DNA from: Lachnospiraceae bacterium Zagget2
GTDB lineage: Bacteria; Bacillota; Clostridia; Lachnospirales; Lachnospiraceae
Assembly (NCBI GenBank): GCA_001941045.1
Contig: MSHD01000022.1
Span: forward strand, 1 to 46,090
Length of the DNA: 46,090 nt
Direction of reading: 5' to 3'
Within the stretch, counting starts at the first letter, position 1, and the number at the start of each line of letters is the position of its first letter. The notes beneath the pieces were generated by a model, which saw nothing but the letters and a program-made list of their open reading frames with translations, made no database searches and was not told the DNA's origin. The position numbers and the translations under genes were made by a program. Shown piece after piece: positions 42,350 through 46,090 of this stretch.

Positions 42350-43921
42350 CTAAACTCTTTCAATCACACAGCTGTGCTTCTTTGTCTTCCTGTCATAGTT
42401 TATCCCGACCAGGAGTAAATTCCCAAAATATTTTTTCAGATCCCCGTCATACCGTTTTTCGTGAATCTGTCTGATCGCGGCATCTGCCTCCTGATTATAT
42501 TTCAGCTCTATCAGCAGAGCCGGTTTATCCGTATCTTTTCCGGGTAGAAACATGAGATCCGCAAAGCCCTTTCCTCCAGGAAACTCCGGGACAATCTTGT
42601 AAAATCTTCTTGCCGTATAATACGCAATCATGATCGCGCTGCTCAGAGAGGCCTCGTTGTTATATTGTAAAACCGAGGAATTAAGCTCATGCACCTTTTC
42701 CAGAGCGACCGCCACCGCGTCACTGTCGCCCCGGATCGTCGCCTCCAGCAGGTCCTCCGATTCCCGGATCAGCGTTTCCACGTCCTCCCACTTGTCTCCC
42801 TTAACTGCATCGGCAAACGCGTCGGCTACCTCCTGATTGGGAATAAAAGCCTTCTGTTTTTTTTCGTCATAACTCAGATATCCCAGGTGAATCAGCAGAG
42901 TCAGGACATCATCCTTACTCTTAAATGAAGTCACATCGTTTTGGAATGTCCGAATTGCCACCGTGACTGCCTCTCCGCCCAGCATCGCGATGACACTGTC
43001 CTTCAGCCCGTCAAAGTTCATGCTGATATAGCCCTTCAGCGACTCATAGGTCTCAGACTGTGTCCAGTAATTTCCAAATTCGCCGTTATATACCGCGCTC
43101 ATCACGGAGTTCGGACTGTATACGTGTTGAACGCTGCTGAAGGAATACCCGTCATACCATGCACTCATCTGCTCAAATTCCAGACCGTGATCCTCGCACA
43201 GCTTTTTCACCTCCTGCTCCGTGAAGCCCACATACTCCGCCAGCCTCGCCGGCTTTGTCATCGTAAACTCCCGGAAATCAGTCAGCGCGGACTGCGTGCC
43301 ATACTTCTTGATCGGCAGAATCCCGGTCATGTACGCGGCGGCTATCGTCCGGTCAGTCGAGGGGCCGCCCTTAAAAAGCCCACGCAGCAGCTGGACGTAT
43401 TCCTTCTGCAGCGCCTCGTCCCCCTTGGCCTCCCGGAACAGGGCGTCCCATTCATCTATGATAATGACAAACCTTTCCCCCGTTTTCTCCGTAACATGCA
43501 GAAGCGCGTCAGCGAGAATTGTTTCGTCCTCTCCCACTGCGCCCGGGTATAAACACCGCAGTTCCTCTATCACCTCTGACTGGATACTGCGCACCACGTT
43601 CTTTATGGACGAGGCGACAGAAATAAACCTCGTAATATCCAGATAAATCACATCGTAGCGGTTCAGCCCCTTTTCGAACGAGGCCTTCCCCGCGATCTCC
43701 AGTCCTTCAAAAAGCGCGCGCGAATCGCAGCTCTTATCATAATACGCACTAAGCATCTTCGCCGCGAAGGACTTTCCGAAGCGCCGCGGTCGGCTGAAGC
43801 AGGTCAGTCTGCGTGGCGTGTCGATCGTGCTGTTCACATAATCGATCAGGCCTGTTTTATCCACATAGATATCGTTTGTGATGATCCGAAAACCCTCATT
43901 GCCCGGATTTATATAAATGCC
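42350..43921 (-). CDS. AAA-ATPase with PD-(D/E)XK nuclease-like domain (copy 1)
   Basis: A 524-residue protein (coding begins at the ATG spanning 43924-43922). The N-terminal AAA-ATPase_like domain has Walker A RPRRFGKS (45-52) and Walker B VIIIDEWD (153-160). The C-terminal DUF1703-type nuclease-like domain has GFADLMFLPG and ALLIELKYN, fitting D...ExK. Such proteins are abundant in Clostridia and Bacteroidetes with no proven role; defence or mobile-element functions have been suspected. GGAAAGGAG precedes the ATG. It is very similar to the next gene. Confidence 0.88.
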   Translation of the reverse strand, partial: GIYINPGNEGFRIITNDIYVDKTGLIDYVNSTIDTPRRLTCFSRPRRFGKSFAAKMLSAYYDKSCDSRALFEGLEIAGKASFEKGLNRYDVIYLDITRFISVASSIKNVVRSIQSEVIEELRCLYPGAVGEDETILADALLHVTEKTGERFVIIIDEWDALFREAKGDEALQKEYVQLLRGLFKGGPSTDRTIAAAYMTGILPIKKYGTQSALTDFREFTMTKPARLAEYVGFTEQEVKKLCEDHGLEFEQMSAWYDGYSFSSVQHVYSPNSVMSAVYNGEFGNYWTQSETYESLKGYISMNFDGLKDSVIAMLGGEAVTVAIRTFQNDVTSFKSKDDVLTLLIHLGYLSYDEKKQKAFIPNQEVADAFADAVKGDKWEDVETLIRESEDLLEATIRGDSDAVAVALEKVHELNSSVLQYNNEASLSSAIMIAYYTARRFYKIVPEFPGGKGFADLMFLPGKDTDKPALLIELKYNQEADAAIRQIHEKRYDGDLKKYFGNLLLVGINYDRKTKKHSCVIERV

Positions 43922-43979
43922 CATCTCCCCGCTCCTTTCCCGAAGCCGCACAGCGAAAATTCCTTTCCACCCGCAATCG

Positions 43980-45557
43980 CTAAACTTTTTCAATCACACA
44001 GTCGTGTTTCTTTGTTTTTCTGTCATAGTTTATCCCGACCAGGAGTAAATTTCCAAAATATTTTTTCAGATCCCCGTCATATCGTTTTTCATGAATCTGT
44101 CTGATCGCGGCGTCCGCGGACTCATCATATTTCAGTTCAACAAGAATGGCCGGTTTATTCGTGTTTCTGCGCGGGATAAACACAACGTCCGCAAAACCTT
44201 TTCCGGACGGAAGCTCCCGGAAAATCTCATAAAACCGTTCCGCCGTGTAATACGCGATGTAGATCGCGCAGGCCAGAGAATTTTCGTCATTGTATTTCAG
44301 GACGGAGGATTTCGCCATATGGATCTCCTCCAGCGCTTTCTCGACAGCCGCACAGTCTCCCCGCAGCGTCGCCTCCAGCAGGTCATCCGCATCCATAAGA
44401 GCATCCGCGATCTTCTCCCACCCGGCGTCCCGTACCGCCAGGCGGAAAGAATACCCCCCCTCCAGATTTGGTATGCCCACCTCTCCCTTCTCCTGATCAT
44501 AAAAAAGATAGCCCAGATGAATCAACAGGGTAAGAACATGATCCTTATTCGTGAGACTTGTCATATCATTCTGAAAATAGAGCGTGTCCACCTTCTGACG
44601 CCGCCCGCCCAGCATCGCGATGACACTGTCCTTCAGCCCGTCAAAATTCATGCTGATATAGCCCTTCAGCGACTCATAGGTCTCAGACTGTGTCCAGTAA
44701 TTTCCAAATTCGCCGTTATAAACCGCGCTCATCACAGAGTTCGGACTGTATACGTGCTGAACGCTGCTGAAGGAATACCCGTCATACCATGCGCTCATCT
44801 GCTCAAATTCCAGACCATGATCCTCGCACAGCTTTTTCACCTCCTGCTCCGTGAAGCCCACATACTCCGCCAACCTCGCCGGCTTTGTCATCGTAAACTC
44901 CCGGAAATCAGTCAGCGCAGACTGCGTGCCATACTTCTTGATCGGCAGAATCCCGGTCATGTATGCAGCGGCTATCGTCCTGTCGGTCGAGAAACCTCCT
45001 TTAAAGAGTCCCCGCAGCAACTGGACATATTCCTTCTGCAGCGCGTCGTTGTCCTTCGCCTCCCGAAACAAGGCGTCCCATTCATCTATGATAACAATAA
45101 ATTTATTTCCATTCTTCTCCGTGATCTCCGACAATGCGTCCGGGAGATACGTTTCTCCCTCTCTGACAGAACCTGGAAATGTCGTCCGCAGTTCCTCTAT
45201 CACTGCACTCTGCATATCCCGAACCAGATCATCCCCTTTTGTATTCGCGCGGGAAATAAACCTCGTAATATCCAGATAAATCACATCGTAGCGGTTCAGC
45301 CCCTTTTCGAACGAGGCCTTCCCCGCGATCTCCAGTCCTTCAAAAAGCGCGCGCGAATCGCAGCTCTTATCGTAATATGCACTGAGCATCTTCGCCGCGA
45401 AGGACTTTCCGAAGCGCCGCGGACGGCTGAAGCAGGTCAGTCTGCGCGGCGTGTCGATCGTGCTGTTCACATAATCGATCAGACCTGTTTTATCCACATA
45501 GATATCGTTTGTGATGATCCGGAAACCCTCATTGCCCGGATTTATATAAATGCCCAT
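43980..45557 (-). CDS. AAA-ATPase with PD-(D/E)XK nuclease-like domain (copy 2)
   Basis: A 525-residue paralog of the neighbouring downstream gene, with the same Walker A (45-52), Walker B and ExK motifs (ADVVFIPR, ILVELKYD). Residues 1-102, about 165-317 and the last 40 are identical or nearly so to copy 1, while 103-150 and 318-480 differ strongly. The start at 45557 follows a GGAAAGGAG site shared with copy 1. It stops about 56 bases before the ATG of copy 1, so both may be read from one promoter. Confidence 0.88.
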   Translation of the reverse strand: MGIYINPGNEGFRIITNDIYVDKTGLIDYVNSTIDTPRRLTCFSRPRRFGKSFAAKMLSAYYDKSCDSRALFEGLEIAGKASFEKGLNRYDVIYLDITRFISRANTKGDDLVRDMQSAVIEELRTTFPGSVREGETYLPDALSEITEKNGNKFIVIIDEWDALFREAKDNDALQKEYVQLLRGLFKGGFSTDRTIAAAYMTGILPIKKYGTQSALTDFREFTMTKPARLAEYVGFTEQEVKKLCEDHGLEFEQMSAWYDGYSFSSVQHVYSPNSVMSAVYNGEFGNYWTQSETYESLKGYISMNFDGLKDSVIAMLGGRRQKVDTLYFQNDMTSLTNKDHVLTLLIHLGYLFYDQEKGEVGIPNLEGGYSFRLAVRDAGWEKIADALMDADDLLEATLRGDCAAVEKALEEIHMAKSSVLKYNDENSLACAIYIAYYTAERFYEIFRELPSGKGFADVVFIPRRNTNKPAILVELKYDESADAAIRQIHEKRYDGDLKKYFGNLLLVGINYDRKTKKHDCVIEKV

Positions 45558-45717
45558 CTCCCCGCTCCTTTCCCGAAGCCTCACGCAAAAAAACTCTTTC
45601 CTATAACTTAACATATGGCCGCCGACTTCGCAAGCGGGGCTTGACCTTGCATTTGAAAGTGAGCAAAATAAAGTCAGTAAACAGAAAACCTGAGATTTCT
45701 GAATTGCCGCAAAAACA

Positions 45718-45746
45718 TTGTAATTACTCTCGTTTTGAGATAATAT
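45718..45746 (+). promoter_or_regulatory. Promoter of AbiEi-type gene
   Basis: TTGTAA (45718-45723) and TAATAT (45741-45746) with a 17-base spacer, followed by GGAGG and ATG at 45768. Confidence 0.6.
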
Positions 45747-45767
45747 AAAAACAGATGGAGGATTTCA

Positions 45768-46090
45768 ATGGATATGTATAAAGAATTAGCCGCCCTGCGC
45801 TGTTTTACCCATAGTGATATGGTTCAGATTGCGGGTTCGGAAAGTGCTGCACAGTGGCAGATAAAGAGCTATCTTGACAAGGAATATATTGAAAGAGTGC
45901 GGCGCAGCCTGTATGCTGTTATCAGTATGGAGACGGAGCAGCCGATACCGAGCCGGTTCCAAATTGCATCCCGCATAGCGGATGATGCCTGCGTGTCGCA
46001 CCATAGTGCGTTTGAATTTTACGGCTATGCCAATCAGGTGTTTTATGATGTATATTTCACGACGAAAAAGAAAGTGCGCCCTTTCGACTA
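45768..46090 (+). CDS. AbiEi-family antitoxin, partial (runs off window)
   Basis: The first 107 codons begin DMYKELAALRCFTHSDMVQI, a winged-helix N-terminal domain, then SYLDKEYIERVRRSLYAVI and RFQIASRIADDACVSHHSAF, typical of AbiEi type IV antitoxins that repress and counteract the AbiEii nucleotidyltransferase toxin. GGAGG lies 6 bases before the ATG. The toxin gene would be expected just beyond the window. Confidence 0.8.
   Translation, partial: MDMYKELAALRCFTHSDMVQIAGSESAAQWQIKSYLDKEYIERVRRSLYAVISMETEQPIPSRFQIASRIADDACVSHHSAFEFYGYANQVFYDVYFTTKKKVRPFD

Larger units (their letters stand above)
42350..45600. repeat. Tandem direct duplication of ATPase/nuclease gene
   Basis: The two genes repeat in the same direction with a period of about 1.63 kb, including the ribosome-site region (shared cccatctccccgctcc block). 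Long DNA stretches, for example around 43020-43340 and 44640-44960, differ by only a few bases, while intervening blocks are diverged. Similarity is blockwise rather than graded. Confidence 0.85.

Overview
The window looks like chromosome of a Gram-positive anaerobe of the class Clostridia, most likely Lachnospiraceae. This is inferred from the GntR-clpC-radA locus, type II pyrF with the pyrK/pyrD pair, the DegV protein, strong AGGAGG ribosome sites and the kinds of mobile elements present. Almost all housekeeping genes lie on the minus strand; most plus-strand genes belong to mobile DNA or the window edges.

Layout. (1) 1-about 6528: part of an integrative mobilizable element. A minus-strand operon (CHC2 zinc-finger primase, SF3 helicase/primase, small DNA-binding protein, MobV relaxase, tiny ORF) diverges from a plus-strand operon (XRE regulator, sigma-70-like factor). 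A 440-base non-coding stretch packed with about eight hairpins follows, then an unknown ORF that seems cut at the element's edge. (2) 6529-10464: a translationally coupled OmpR regulator, sensor kinase and membrane protein, then a membrane-anchored C39-like cysteine peptidase. (3) 10585-15304: 23S rRNA uracil methyltransferase with an unusual C-terminal tail, an acidic membrane protein, PcrA helicase and a small membrane protein. (4) 15367-22729: a nitrate/sulfonate/taurine-type substrate-binding lipoprotein gene split in two by a 6.36-kb large-serine-recombinase element. The element carries an AbrB/PIN toxin-antitoxin pair, mobilization remnants, a divergent Crp/Fnr regulator and methyltransferase, replication-gene debris and the recombinase. 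(5) 22789-31034: TPR-AAA protein, DegV protein, zinc-ribbon membrane protein, tRNA-Glu, radA, clpC and a GntR regulator with a clear palindromic operator. (6) 31107-32459: a surface protein with a possible cohesin-like domain. (7) 32535-42282: an unbroken minus-strand run pyrF-pyrK-pyrD-pyrE-vanZ-like-DUF6142-M29 peptidase-purE-purM-purN-purD. (8) 42350-46090: two tandem mosaic copies of an AAA-ATPase/PD-(D/E)XK gene, and the start of an AbiEi-type antitoxin gene running off the window.

The strongest observations concern the serine-recombinase element. Both ends carry the same 9-bp motif in inverted orientation exactly 13 bp from a shared CAGGTG core. Removing the element restores the interrupted gene in frame to 333 codons. 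The recombinase reading frame runs across the right junction, so its last residues are supplied by the target gene and would change on excision. Other points worth a look are the hairpin array at 5479-5856, a long nested hairpin next to the MobV operon (candidate oriT), the mosaic ATPase pair, and the pyrimidine-purine supra-operon.
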